Part shown: one piece after another, positions 1-8,563 of the stretch
How positions within the stretch are numbered: position 1 is the first letter of the stretch
Layout of the letters: each line of letters starts with the position of its first letter
Source of the DNA: Mobilisporobacter senegalensis
GTDB taxonomy: Bacteria > Bacillota > Clostridia > Lachnospirales > Lachnospiraceae
Assembly (NCBI RefSeq): GCF_003752155.1
Contig: NZ_RJVG01000007.1
Location: 62,001 to 126,000 of the forward strand
Length of the DNA: 64,000 nt
Direction: 5' to 3'
The notes under the pieces: generated by a model
Database searches by the model: none
What the model was told of the DNA's origin: nothing
The model's input: the letters and a program-made list of their open reading frames with translations, nothing else
Translations under genes and position numbers: made by a program

Positions 1-89
1 AATTGAAAAGAAAGACTTTTCGCCAGTAATTTGCCAACACTTGTTTTACCCGACCCCATAAACCCGATCAAAATAATATTATCTGCCAT
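1..89 (-). CDS. aroK: Shikimate kinase, N-terminal part (cut by window edge)
   Basis: Only the first 29 codons lie in the window. They read [20 protein letters not shown] and on, which is the N-terminal strand plus Walker A loop (GFMGSGKTS) typical of shikimate kinase. The family phosphorylates shikimate with ATP in the cytosolic chorismate pathway. A GGAGG site sits 5-6 bases before the ATG at 89. It follows the YqeG gene by 37 bp on the same strand and is probably co-transcribed with it. aroF-tyrA-aroA of the same pathway lie 4 kb away on the other strand. The remaining catalytic residues are outside the window, so another small P-loop kinase cannot be fully excluded. Confidence 0.85.
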   Translation of the reverse strand, partial: MADNIILIGFMGSGKTSVGKLLAKSLSFQ

Positions 90-126
90 CGTATCCTCCA
101 AAAAAGTATTTTAAACCACCTTGTAA

Positions 127-630
127 TTATTTGATTTTTGACTGTTTATTATAAAAATATAAAACAATTCTTTCAAAATATCTCTTTATTACGATTTGAA
201 TCTCTTCTTTGGGGTCTATTGGCTTAACCAGATAATTTCTAAGACCGACTCTCTTTGCTCCCCACACATCGGTAAACAATTGATCCCCCACAAAAATGGT
301 ATTGGATTTATTTGTATGAATACGGTTCATCGCTTCAAGATAGCTTTTCTTAAATGGTTTATTGGCTTTATAAATGAAATCTACTGCAATTGGTTTATTA
401 AAACGTTCCACACGTTCTAATTTATTATTTGACATTAAACAGATTTTAAAACCGATACTTTTTAATCTCTTAAAAAGCTCAACTACCTCATCATTGGCAT
501 CTGCCCCATGTTTTACGAGGGTATTATCAATATCAAATAATATTCCCCGATAACCTTGTTTATAAAGCTTTTCATAATTAATTGAAAAACTGGATTTCAC
601 ATAATGATCCGGATAAAATTTACTTAGCAT
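127..630 (-). CDS. YqeG family HAD IIIA-type phosphatase
   Basis: This is a 167-residue HAD-superfamily protein. Motif I is DIDNTLVKHG (about residues 33-42), motif II is the Ser in LMSNN (about 66), and the motif III/IV region is GDQLFTDVWGAKRVG (about 115-129). Length and motif spacing match the YqeG family, a cytosolic putative phosphatase common next to aroE/aroK genes in Firmicutes; its physiological substrate is not established. The start is supported by an AGGAG site 5-6 bases upstream of the ATG at 630. It lies directly upstream of aroK in the same direction. Confidence 0.88.
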   Translation of the reverse strand: MLSKFYPDHYVKSSFSINYEKLYKQGYRGILFDIDNTLVKHGADANDEVVELFKRLKSIGFKICLMSNNKLERVERFNKPIAVDFIYKANKPFKKSYLEAMNRIHTNKSNTIFVGDQLFTDVWGAKRVGLRNYLVKPIDPKEEIQIVIKRYFERIVLYFYNKQSKIK

Positions 631-726
631 AATGCACTCCTAGACAATTCGTTAATTGTTATATTATAGCAATTCTCTTGTTATTTCACAAGTATTCATA
701 TTTTTTAATTTTGTTACAACGTTACC

Positions 727-1641
727 TTATGGTAATATATTTCCCGCACTGCGGTATATTTCATACCATTCTTCTCTGGATAATGTTACCTCACAGGCTT
801 TACAGATATCTTTTAACCTTTCTGGGTTCATCGTTCCAAGAATAGTTTGAATATTGGCAGGGTGTCTCATGATCCATGCTACTGCAATGGCAGAATTTGA
901 AACATTATATTTTGCCGCTATTTCATTTATTTTTCCATTCAATTCAGGAAATTTATCATTGTCTAGAAATACACCTTCAAAAAAACCATATTGGAATGGG
1001 GACCATGCCTGAATTGTTATATCTTTCAAACGGCAATAATCCAACACACTGCCATCCCTGTCCAAAGCTGATTCGTTCTCCATATTTACATTAATCCCTG
1101 ATTGAATCATCGTACTATTGGTTATACTTAACTGCAACTGATTGAACATTAATTTTTCATCAACGTACTTTTGCAGTAATTCAATCTGCATTGGTTTTTG
1201 GTTGGATACTCCAAAATACTTTACTTTACCGGATTTCTTCAATTGATGAAATGCATCCCCGACTTCTTCTGGTTCTACCAATGTATCCGGTCTGTGCAAT
1301 AATAATATATCAAGATATTCTGTATTTAATCTTTTTAAAATTCCATCCACTGAATTTAAAATATGTTCTTTGGAAAAATCGAAAAATCCTTTGCGAATGC
1401 CACATTTTGACTGTAAGATTATTTTTTCACGTATACTTGGATTCATTCCAATTGCTTTTGCAAAAATTTCTTCGCATTCACCTTTACCATATATATCTGC
1501 GTGGTCGAAGAAATTAATATCTAAATCCAATGCTGTCTGAATTAATTCTTCAGCCTTTTCTAAACTAACCGAATTCATTCTCATACACCCAATCACTATT
1601 TGAGGTATGAGAAGTTCATTATTTACTTTCATTTGTCTCAT
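727..1641 (-). CDS. Aldo/keto reductase
   Basis: A 304-residue soluble protein with the aldo/keto reductase TIM-barrel signature. FFDHADIYGKGECEE carries the catalytic Asp and Tyr (about residues 46-51), QSKCGIRKG the catalytic Lys (about 77), and LLLHRPD the catalytic His (about 117). YFGVSNQ and the C-terminal AVAWIMRHPANIQTILGT segment are also family-typical. It is expected to reduce carbonyl substrates with NADPH; the substrate cannot be read from sequence. AAGGAG precedes the ATG at 1641. It closely resembles the YdhF-type subgroup. It is separated by its own intergenic regions and appears monocistronic. Confidence 0.9.
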   Translation of the reverse strand: MRQMKVNNELLIPQIVIGCMRMNSVSLEKAEELIQTALDLDINFFDHADIYGKGECEEIFAKAIGMNPSIREKIILQSKCGIRKGFFDFSKEHILNSVDGILKRLNTEYLDILLLHRPDTLVEPEEVGDAFHQLKKSGKVKYFGVSNQKPMQIELLQKYVDEKLMFNQLQLSITNSTMIQSGINVNMENESALDRDGSVLDYCRLKDITIQAWSPFQYGFFEGVFLDNDKFPELNGKINEIAAKYNVSNSAIAVAWIMRHPANIQTILGTMNPERLKDICKACEVTLSREEWYEIYRSAGNILP

Positions 1642-1751
1642 AATATTCTCCTTAATTCTCTAATATTTTTGATACACAAGGAAATGTGATTGCATACATC
1701 CTTAATTATTCCTATTATAGCCGATAATAATTTATCCTTCAAATAATTTAT

Positions 1752-1795
1752 GAAAAAATAGGAGCTGTGCTTTGATTCCTAAGTGCAACAGCTCC
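1752..1795 (-). terminator. Rho-independent terminator of the EF-G-like gene
   Basis: On the minus strand the stem GGAGCTGT / ACAGCTCC (1788-1795 with 1761-1768) is followed by a U-rich tract (TATTTTTTC). It lies 18 bp past the stop codon of the EF-G-like gene. Confidence 0.8.
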
Positions 1796-1812
1796 ATCAT
1801 TACTTATTCTGT

Positions 1813-3903
1813 TTATTCTTCTGCTTCTTCTTTTCTCTTAGCACTTTCCTCAATTACTTTTTCCTGAATATCTGAAGGTGCCTGTTCATAACGGTTAAAC
1901 TCGTATGAATATTCTCCAATGCCGCCAGTCATAGAACGTAATTCCGTAGAATAACCAAACGTTTCTGAAATTGGAATATCTGCCACAATTTCTTGTTTTC
2001 CGCCTGGCAGTGGATTCATACCAAGTACTCTTCCCCTTCTCTTATTTAAATCGCCCATAATATCTCCGGTAAAACGATCTGGTATAATTACTTTCATAGT
2101 AGCGATCGGTTCTAATAAAACTGGTTTTGCATCTAATATTCCCTGTTTAAATGCCTGAATCGTAGCCATCTTAAATGCCATTTCCGAAGAATCTACTGGA
2201 TGATAGGAACCATCTACCAATGTGGCTTTAATCCCCACAACTGGATATCCTGCAAGAGGCCCTTTTAACACACTCTCTGCAATTCCTTTTTCTACTGCTG
2301 GGAAATAATTTCTAGGAACTGCACCACCAAATATTTTCTCTTCAAATACATATGGTTCTTCCAAATTACCTGATGGTTCAAATTCCATGTGAACGTCTCC
2401 ATATTGGCCATGACCACCGGATTGTTTCTTATATTTACCCTGGATCTTAACTTTACCGCGTATCGTTTCACGGTAAGGTACCTTAGGTTTCATTACATCT
2501 ATTTCTACCTTATATTTCATTAATAGTTTACTTACTGCAACTTCCAGATGCTGTTCTCCAATACCATATAATAAAGTCTGTCGATTTTCTTTATCATTGC
2601 CGACCTTCAGAGTCAAATCTTCATCCATCATCTTGGCAAGAGCCTGTGATACTTTGTCATCATCTCCCTTATTCCTTGTTTTAAATCTTTGATAAGTATA
2701 AGGTCTTGATAGTTCTGGTTTTTCATACGCAATAGGGTTCGATTTAGTGGCCAGAGTATCACCGGTAGCAGTTGTTGATAATTTACCAATTGCACCGATA
2801 TCTCCAGCATGAAGTTCTTTTACTTCAATCTGTTCTTTTCCTCTCAGCATATAAAGTCTTGAAAGTTTCTCTTCTGTATCTTTATCTGTATTATAAACTG
2901 CAGCATCTGATTTTAAGATACCCGAGCAGACTTTGATAAGTGAGAATTTTCCGATAAATGGATCTGCAATAGTTTTAAATACTTTTGCTGTCATTGGTAA
3001 TGCTTCATTATAATCTGCCTTAAAAGTCTCTCCTGTCTTTATATTTAATCCAGCGATTTCCCTCTTTGATGGAGCCGGAAAATATTTTTCGATCGCTTGA
3101 AGTAACATCGTTGTTCCCTGGGCATTTAAACCAGAACCCATTAATACAGGAACTATGGAACCATCAATAACATTATTTCTTAAAGCCTGTGATATTTCTT
3201 CCCCCGTAAACTCTTCCCCGTTAAAATATTTGTCCATTAGTTCATCGCTGGTCTCAGCAACTGCATCTAATAAGGCTTCTCTATATTTCGCAAGGTTGTG
3301 CTCCGAATAATCAGGAATCGGACACTCTTCATATTCACTTAATTTTGTAAACCTTCGACCTGCCATTTTTACAACATTTACAAATCCAACAAATTTCTCA
3401 TTCTCTCTAATTGGAAGATGGAATGGTGCTATCTTTTTACCGTAATTCTCTGTGAGTTTATCAATGACACCTCTGTAACTTGCATTATCATCGTCCATAT
3501 CTGTTACGAAAAACATTCTTGGCAGATGATATTTTTCACAGTAATCCCATGCTTTTAGGGTACCTACTTCAACTCCTGCTTTCGCTGAAATAACGATGAC
3601 CGCAGCATCTGCTGCACTAAGCGCCTCCTCCACTTCTCCTATAAAATCAAAATAACCTGGTGTATCAAGAATATTGATTTTCGTATCTTCCCAAATAATT
3701 GGAACAACCGATGTACTAATTGAAAAAAGTCTTTTTGCTTCCTCTTTATCATAGTCGCTAATAGTGTTACCTTCTTCAATCTTTCCTTGACGTTTTGTAA
3801 TTCCCTGAGTATATGCCATGGCTTCGACTAAAGTAGTCTTACCACAGCTACCGTGCCCTAACAATACAACATTTCGAATCTTTTCTGAAGTGTAAACATC
3901 CAT
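1813..3903 (-). CDS. EF-G-like translation factor GTPase (EF-G2 type)
   Basis: About 696 residues, with the full EF-G domain order: GTPase, domain II, and the domain III-V region with HGQYGDVHMEFEP and a RRGRVLG-type C-terminal segment. The P-loop is GHGSCGKTT (16-24) and G3 is DTPG (80-83). At the NKxD position the protein reads TDMD (134-137), losing both Asn and Lys that read guanine. The switch I region resembles the EF-G2/EF-G-like group rather than canonical FusA, so this is probably the accessory paralogue and not the housekeeping EF-G. Role of the group is poorly defined. The start is set at the ATG at 3903 because GGAGG lies 8 bases upstream; an in-frame TTG at 3918 would place the Shine-Dalgarno inside the gene. 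Monocistronic. Confidence 0.88.
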   Translation of the reverse strand: MDVYTSEKIRNVVLLGHGSCGKTTLVEAMAYTQGITKRQGKIEEGNTISDYDKEEAKRLFSISTSVVPIIWEDTKINILDTPGYFDFIGEVEEALSAADAAVIVISAKAGVEVGTLKAWDYCEKYHLPRMFFVTDMDDDNASYRGVIDKLTENYGKKIAPFHLPIRENEKFVGFVNVVKMAGRRFTKLSEYEECPIPDYSEHNLAKYREALLDAVAETSDELMDKYFNGEEFTGEEISQALRNNVIDGSIVPVLMGSGLNAQGTTMLLQAIEKYFPAPSKREIAGLNIKTGETFKADYNEALPMTAKVFKTIADPFIGKFSLIKVCSGILKSDAAVYNTDKDTEEKLSRLYMLRGKEQIEVKELHAGDIGAIGKLSTTATGDTLATKSNPIAYEKPELSRPYTYQRFKTRNKGDDDKVSQALAKMMDEDLTLKVGNDKENRQTLLYGIGEQHLEVAVSKLLMKYKVEIDVMKPKVPYRETIRGKVKIQGKYKKQSGGHGQYGDVHMEFEPSGNLEEPYVFEEKIFGGAVPRNYFPAVEKGIAESVLKGPLAGYPVVGIKATLVDGSYHPVDSSEMAFKMATIQAFKQGILDAKPVLLEPIATMKVIIPDRFTGDIMGDLNKRRGRVLGMNPLPGGKQEIVADIPISETFGYSTELRSMTGGIGEYSYEFNRYEQAPSDIQEKVIEESAKRKEEAEE

Positions 3904-4137
3904 CCTTTTTTCCTCCAATCGATTTATTGAGAGATTTTTCCTATCTCATGTGATTATTTTACTAGAAACTTTCAAAACATACAAGCATTTTATTGATATT
4001 AAACAAATATATTTTGAAATTTTTCACAAGTTTTTGTCTATTGTTATTATAATCTCTTATATTCTGACATCTTTTTTGTCTATATCGTTCTTACGGAAAT
4101 AATATTTATAAGTTTCACTAATTTAATGCATTACTTT

Positions 4138-4159
4138 AAACTGTAACACTTTACAGTTT
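4138..4159. promoter_or_regulatory. Inverted repeat next to the aro promoter, putative operator
   Basis: AAACTGTAA and TTACAGTTT are perfect 9-bp inverted arms around CACT. The repeat ends 7 bp before the -35 box of the aroF-tyrA-aroA promoter. The half-site TGTAA/TTACA recalls the E. coli TyrR box but the spacing is shorter. An operator role is inference. Nothing else was recognised between 3904 and 4137. Confidence 0.5.
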
Positions 4160-4166
4160 TGACGTA

Positions 4167-4195
4167 TTGACATAATATTCTAATTGGAGTACAAT
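4167..4195 (+). promoter_or_regulatory. Promoter of aroF-tyrA-aroA
   Basis: TTGACA (4167-4172), 17-bp spacer, TACAAT (4190-4195). This leaves a leader of about 115 nt before the aroF ATG. A second -10-like TATAAT at 4229-4234 has no convincing -35 box. No T-box or other leader structure was seen. Confidence 0.65.
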
Positions 4196-4315
4196 ACTAA
4201 TTAAGACATTTATACTTGTCACCTATGGTATAATTGTTTCTATGGTCATAAATTTTATGTTATGGCCAATATCATACTAATTTATAGTCGCATAAGGAAT
4301 AAAAGGAGTAAGAAT

Positions 4316-5329
4316 ATGATAATTGTAATGAAACCTCAGGCTAAAGAATCTTCTATAACAAATATTATAGATATTATAGAAAGAAAAGGACTCCAGGCAC
4401 ACTTATCTGCCGGGAAAGAAGTTACTATCATTGGTGTTGTTGGTGATAAAAGTCAATTGGATAACCAGAATCTGGAGATTGCCGAAGATGTTGATAAAAT
4501 TGTAACAGTAACAGAAAGTTATAAATTAGCAAACAAAAAATTTCATCCTGAACCCACGATTGTACAAGTTGGTAATGTATTCATTGGCGGTGATGAATTA
4601 GTCATTATGTCAGGCCCATGTGCTGTAGAAAGCAAAGAACAGGTATTAGAGACTGCTCATGCCATCAAAAAATCTGGTGCCCAGATACTCCGTGGCGGTG
4701 CATATAAGCCAAGAACTTCACCATATGCTTTTCAAGGGTTAGAAGAAGAAGGCTTAAGATTTATGAAGGAAGCAAGAGAAGAAACCGGATTATCCGTAAT
4801 TTGTGAAGTAACAAGTTTAGCTGCCATTGAAGCCGCTGTAAAATATGTTGATATGCTTCAAATCGGAGCCAGAAATATGCAAAACTTCTATTTATTAAAG
4901 GAGGCTGGCAAATCAGGTCTACCAGTCTTATTAAAAAGGGGACTTTCCGCCACCATTGATGAATGGCTTAATGCTGCCGAATACATAATCGCTGAGGGCA
5001 ATCCAAATGTTGTATTATGTGAAAGAGGTATTCGAACCTTTGAGACTGCTACCAGAAATACCTTAGATATTAGTGCAGTTCCTGTAATAAAAACCAAAAG
5101 CCATCTTCCTGTGATTGTAGATCCAAGTCATGCAACTGGTGTCAGAGGATATGTGAAACCACTTTCCAGATGTGCTATTGCTGCCGGTGCCGATGGTTTA
5201 ATGATCGAAACTCATCCAAATCCATCTATTGCTTTATCTGATGGACCACAATCTTTAAACTTTAGTCAGTTTGAAGAACTGTGCAATGATCTTAGACCTT
5301 TTGCAAATCTTGCAGGCAAGAAATTTTAG
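4316..5329 (+). CDS. aroF: 3-deoxy-7-phosphoheptulonate synthase (DAHP synthase, AroF/AroA-beta type)
   Basis: 337 residues. An N-terminal ferredoxin-like domain (about 1-70, MIIVMKPQAKESSI onward) precedes a TIM barrel with GPCAVESKEQ, RGGAYKPRTSPYAFQG, QIGARNMQNF, LLKRG and VDPSHATG. This is the class I-beta DAHP synthase family, which condenses phosphoenolpyruvate and erythrose 4-phosphate as the first step of the shikimate pathway. The start at 4316 is chosen because AAAGGAG lies 6 bases before it; an in-frame ATG at 4262 has no ribosome-binding site. First gene of an operon with tyrA (11 bp gap) and aroA. In several organisms the N-terminal domain is the site of feedback inhibition. Confidence 0.95.
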   Translation: MIIVMKPQAKESSITNIIDIIERKGLQAHLSAGKEVTIIGVVGDKSQLDNQNLEIAEDVDKIVTVTESYKLANKKFHPEPTIVQVGNVFIGGDELVIMSGPCAVESKEQVLETAHAIKKSGAQILRGGAYKPRTSPYAFQGLEEEGLRFMKEAREETGLSVICEVTSLAAIEAAVKYVDMLQIGARNMQNFYLLKEAGKSGLPVLLKRGLSATIDEWLNAAEYIIAEGNPNVVLCERGIRTFETATRNTLDISAVPVIKTKSHLPVIVDPSHATGVRGYVKPLSRCAIAAGADGLMIETHPNPSIALSDGPQSLNFSQFEELCNDLRPFANLAGKKF

Positions 5330-5340
5330 GAGGATATACT

Positions 5341-6450
5341 ATGGGAGATATCACAGCTGGCTTTATTGGTTTTGGATTAATCGGAGGTTCTATTGCAAGA
5401 GCTATGAGAGAACTTTATCCAAATGCCACATTAGTCGCATATAACCATAATAAAGATGTGCCAAATAAAAGTCTTGAACTCGCACAGGAAGAACAGATAC
5501 TGGATAAAATCTATACTGATTTGTCCGTTGGCTTTTCAAAATGCGATATTATCTTCTTATGTGCCCCTGTTTTAACAAACATTGAGTATCTAAAACAATT
5601 AAAGAGTATCATTAAGCCCTCTTGTATACTTACTGACGTAGGAAGTGTGAAAGGCAATATTCATGAAGCTGTAACTAACTTAGATTTAGATGCTAATTTC
5701 ATTGGCGGGCATCCTATGGCAGGTTCTGAAAAAGCAGGATTTATAAATTCCAACTCAAAACTATTAGAAAATGCTTACTATATATTAACACCAACCGCTA
5801 AAACTTCTGATAAGAAACTGGAATTTATCTATTCCCTTGTGGAGGATATGGGAGCTCTCCCACTCATCCTGGATTACATGGATCATGATAACATTGTCGC
5901 TGCAATCAGCCATGTACCTCATATTATAGCTGCAAGTCTTGTAAATTTAGTAAAAAAATCCGATAGTGGAGATGAGAAAATGCGTGCTTTAGCTGCAGGC
6001 GGATTCAAAGATATCACCAGAATTGCTTCCTCTTCACCAATCATGTGGCAGAATATATGCCTGACCAATACAAAGAGTATTAAAGGTTTTCTGGATCAAT
6101 ATATCCTGTCACTGCAAGATATTTCCTCTGCTTTAAATGATCCAAATGAAGATTTCCTTTATGAGGTATTTGATACCGCGAGAGAATACCGGGATTCCAT
6201 CCCAAATAAAGCAATTGGTATGATGGCAAAGATTCATGAAGTATATCTTGATATTATTGATGAAGCAGGAGCAATTGCTACTATTGCCACCATTCTTGCA
6301 AGTAATAACATCAGTATTAAAAATATTGGAATCATACATAATCGTGAATTTCAGGATGGAGTGCTCCGGATTGAATTTTATAATGAAGAATCTTCTGCTC
6401 AGGCAGTTGATTTACTTAGAAAATATAGATATACTATCTATGAAAGATAA
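5341..6450 (+). CDS. tyrA: Prephenate dehydrogenase with C-terminal ACT domain
   Basis: 369 residues. The N-terminal Rossmann motif GFIGFGLIGGSIA (about 8-20) binds NAD. LTDVGSVKG, GGHPMAGSE and the conserved His in ISHVPHIIAA are typical of prephenate dehydrogenase, which oxidatively decarboxylates prephenate to 4-hydroxyphenylpyruvate for tyrosine synthesis. The last ~75 residues (GAIATIATILASNNISIKNI) are an ACT fold, a likely tyrosine-sensing module. AGGAGG precedes the ATG. It is co-transcribed with aroF and followed by aroA. Confidence 0.95.
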   Translation: MGDITAGFIGFGLIGGSIARAMRELYPNATLVAYNHNKDVPNKSLELAQEEQILDKIYTDLSVGFSKCDIIFLCAPVLTNIEYLKQLKSIIKPSCILTDVGSVKGNIHEAVTNLDLDANFIGGHPMAGSEKAGFINSNSKLLENAYYILTPTAKTSDKKLEFIYSLVEDMGALPLILDYMDHDNIVAAISHVPHIIAASLVNLVKKSDSGDEKMRALAAGGFKDITRIASSSPIMWQNICLTNTKSIKGFLDQYILSLQDISSALNDPNEDFLYEVFDTAREYRDSIPNKAIGMMAKIHEVYLDIIDEAGAIATIATILASNNISIKNIGIIHNREFQDGVLRIEFYNEESSAQAVDLLRKYRYTIYER

Positions 6451-6460
6451 TAAATATTAA

Positions 6461-6478
6461 CCCTCGAGAATTCGAGGG
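6461..6478 (+). other. Intercistronic hairpin between tyrA and aroA
   Basis: CCCTCGA and TCGAGGG pair perfectly around GAAT, 10 bp after the tyrA stop. No U tract follows, so it is not a typical terminator; it may protect or process the mRNA upstream of aroA. Confidence 0.6.
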
Positions 6479-6519
6479 TATATTCATATCATTTTACTTT
6501 TGAAAGGCAGGTACTGAAT

Positions 6520-7797
6520 ATGATATTTCATAAAATCCATTCTTTAAAAGGAGAAGTCACTGTTCCAGGTGATAAGTCCATCTCTCATAGAGCTATAATG
6601 TTAGGTTCCCTCGCCCAAGGTACTACAGAGATCACAAATTTTCTGCAAGGTGAAGATTGTTTGTCAACCATTCGCTGTTTTGGGCAGATGGGCATACATA
6701 TTGAAAATAATAAAGATACTATCCTTGTTCATGGCAAGGGCCTTCATGGTCTTAGAAAGCCAGATGAAATTCTTGACGTAGGGAACAGTGGTACTACAAC
6801 AAGATTGATTTCAGGTATATTATCTGCAACTGATTTTGAAGTTACTCTTACCGGAGATTCTTCCATTCAAAAACGACCAATGGGCAGGATCATAACTCCC
6901 TTAACTATGATGGGGGCAAAAATTGAAAGTATAAAAGGCAATGGATGTGCCCCACTTTTCATAACTGGAAGCAAACTAAAGGGAATTCATTATATTTCAG
7001 AAGTAGCATCTGCTCAGGTAAAATCGGGAATACTCTTAGCCGGTCTATATGCAGATGGCGAAACAAGTATTACAGAACCTTATGTATCAAGAAATCATAC
7101 CGAATTAATGTTTCAATACTTTGGAATTGATATTCAAACGGATAATACAACTGTAACAGTACAACCAGCAAAAGAATTTCCAGCAAGTCAAGTAGTTGTT
7201 CCCGGTGATATCTCTTCTGCTGCATATTTTATAGTTGCAGGTTTAATTGTACCAAATTCAGAAATTAGAATTAAGAATGTTGGAATTAATCCAACAAGGG
7301 ATGGAATTATTAAAGTATGTGAACAGATGGGTGCTAATATTACGCTTGAAAATATAACGGATACCAATGGAGAACCCACTGCAGATATTATTGTTCGCTC
7401 CAGCGAGTTAACCGGTACTATCATTGAAGGAGGCATTATTCCCACTCTTATTGATGAATTGCCAATTATCGCAATTCTTGCGGCTGTAGCCAAAGGACAA
7501 ACCGTCATTAAGGATGCAAGCGAATTAAAAGTAAAAGAATCCAATCGAATTGACGTTATGGTGAAAAATCTTAAATTAATGGGTGTTGATGTAGAAGGAA
7601 CAGAAGATGGAATGATCATAAATGGTGGCAATACACTTCATGGTGCAACTATCGATAGTAAACTGGATCATAGAATTGCCATGTCATTTGCAATTGCTGC
7701 TCTTTTAGCTGACGGACCAATTGAGATTCTTGGTGCTGAATGTGTAAATATTTCTTATCCGGATTTCTACACTCATTTAAATGATTTATCTCAATAA
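6520..7797 (+). CDS. aroA: 3-phosphoshikimate 1-carboxyvinyltransferase (EPSP synthase)
   Basis: 425 residues, the usual length. PGDKSISHRAIMLG near the N-terminus binds phosphoshikimate and phosphoenolpyruvate. DVGNSGTTTRLISG, SAQVKSGILLAGL, SRNHTELM, LIDELPIIAILAAVAKG and KVKESNRI are all conserved EPSP synthase blocks. The enzyme makes 5-enolpyruvylshikimate 3-phosphate in the cytosol. It is the last gene of the aroF-tyrA-aroA operon, 69 bp after tyrA, with GAAAGGCAGG as the ribosome-binding region. A strong terminator follows. Confidence 0.96.
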   Translation: MIFHKIHSLKGEVTVPGDKSISHRAIMLGSLAQGTTEITNFLQGEDCLSTIRCFGQMGIHIENNKDTILVHGKGLHGLRKPDEILDVGNSGTTTRLISGILSATDFEVTLTGDSSIQKRPMGRIITPLTMMGAKIESIKGNGCAPLFITGSKLKGIHYISEVASAQVKSGILLAGLYADGETSITEPYVSRNHTELMFQYFGIDIQTDNTTVTVQPAKEFPASQVVVPGDISSAAYFIVAGLIVPNSEIRIKNVGINPTRDGIIKVCEQMGANITLENITDTNGEPTADIIVRSSELTGTIIEGGIIPTLIDELPIIAILAAVAKGQTVIKDASELKVKESNRIDVMVKNLKLMGVDVEGTEDGMIINGGNTLHGATIDSKLDHRIAMSFAIAALLADGPIEILGAECVNISYPDFYTHLNDLSQ

Positions 7798-7816
7798 TTT
7801 TATATGTTTTTATAGG

Positions 7817-7852
7817 AAATGAACCTGCAATTCCAGCGCAGGTTCATTTTTT
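7817..7852 (+). terminator. Terminator of the aro operon
   Basis: The stem AAATGAACCTGC (7817-7828) pairs with GCAGGTTCATTT (7838-7849) and runs into a T tract. Confidence 0.9.
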
Positions 7853-7886
7853 ATTGTATGTCAGATATGAATTAAATTTAAAAACA

Positions 7887-7915
7887 TTGAATATTTTTAT
7901 TTTATATAATATTAT
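7887..7915 (+). promoter_or_regulatory. Promoter of the flavodoxin-like gene
   Basis: TTGAAT, 17-bp spacer, TATTAT, about 32 bp before the start codon. Confidence 0.45.
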
Positions 7916-7947
7916 AGAAGAAAATTCCATAATTAGGAGGTGTTGAT

Positions 7948-8490
7948 ATGGATAATATAATTGTTATCTATAAAACATATACGGGATTTACACAAAGATA
8001 CGCAGAATGGATTGCCGAAGAATTAAATTGTAAAGCACTATCAGTAAAAGATGTCAGTTCCAATGATTTATCAAATTATAGAACCATAATCTATGGTGGT
8101 GGAATCTATGCCGGACAGATTAATGGCTTGAAATCTTTTAAAAATAATATCATGAAGGGCAAAGATAACAGACTGATTATTTTTGCAACAGGCGCCGCCC
8201 CAATAGAAGTACTTAGCCCAGAAGATATCATGAATGCCAATTTTCCTGTCCAAAAGGATAAGATTCCTTTTTTCTATCTTCAAAGTGGACTGAATTATGA
8301 CAAAATGGGAATTGGCCATAAAATTATGATGGCTGCATTTAGAGGAATGCTCAAGATAAAAAAGAATAAGACCCCTGAGGAACAGGGAATGCTTAATGGA
8401 ATAAAAAAATCACATGATTTTTCCAGGAAAGAATATATTAACTCTTTAGTTGAGTATATTATGCATTCTAATTCTTCATATAGTACATGA
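7948..8490 (+). CDS. Flavodoxin-domain protein
   Basis: 180 residues. The start IIVIYKTYTGFTQRYAEWIAEEL has the Y-x-T-x-TG-T phosphate-binding loop of flavodoxins, and YRTIIYGGGIYAG plus LIIFATGAAP follow as the second and third FMN-contact regions. This fits the flavodoxin-like group related to HemG/protoporphyrinogen oxidase; that activity is not demonstrated and a general electron-transfer role is equally possible. AGGAGG lies 7 bases before the ATG. The following GNAT gene begins within about 70 bp and may be co-transcribed. Confidence 0.75.
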   Translation: MDNIIVIYKTYTGFTQRYAEWIAEELNCKALSVKDVSSNDLSNYRTIIYGGGIYAGQINGLKSFKNNIMKGKDNRLIIFATGAAPIEVLSPEDIMNANFPVQKDKIPFFYLQSGLNYDKMGIGHKIMMAAFRGMLKIKKNKTPEEQGMLNGIKKSHDFSRKEYINSLVEYIMHSNSSYST

Positions 8491-8563
8491 ATAAAGGAGT
8501 CACTGATTAATAAATGCTATTTCAAACTATACCTATATAACTAACTACAAAGATAATACTATT

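Noticed and set aside
3904-3918. TTG at 3918 as start of the EF-G-like gene
   Set aside because: The extension would contain the GGAGG that fits the ATG at 3903, and the extra residues are not family-like.
4229-4234. TATAAT before aroF as main promoter
   Set aside because: No -35 element lies at the right distance, whereas TTGACA-17-TACAAT at 4167-4195 is complete.
7188-7631. A 147-codon minus-strand frame opposite aroA
   Set aside because: It lies fully inside aroA, with no upstream ribosome-binding site and no recognisable motif.
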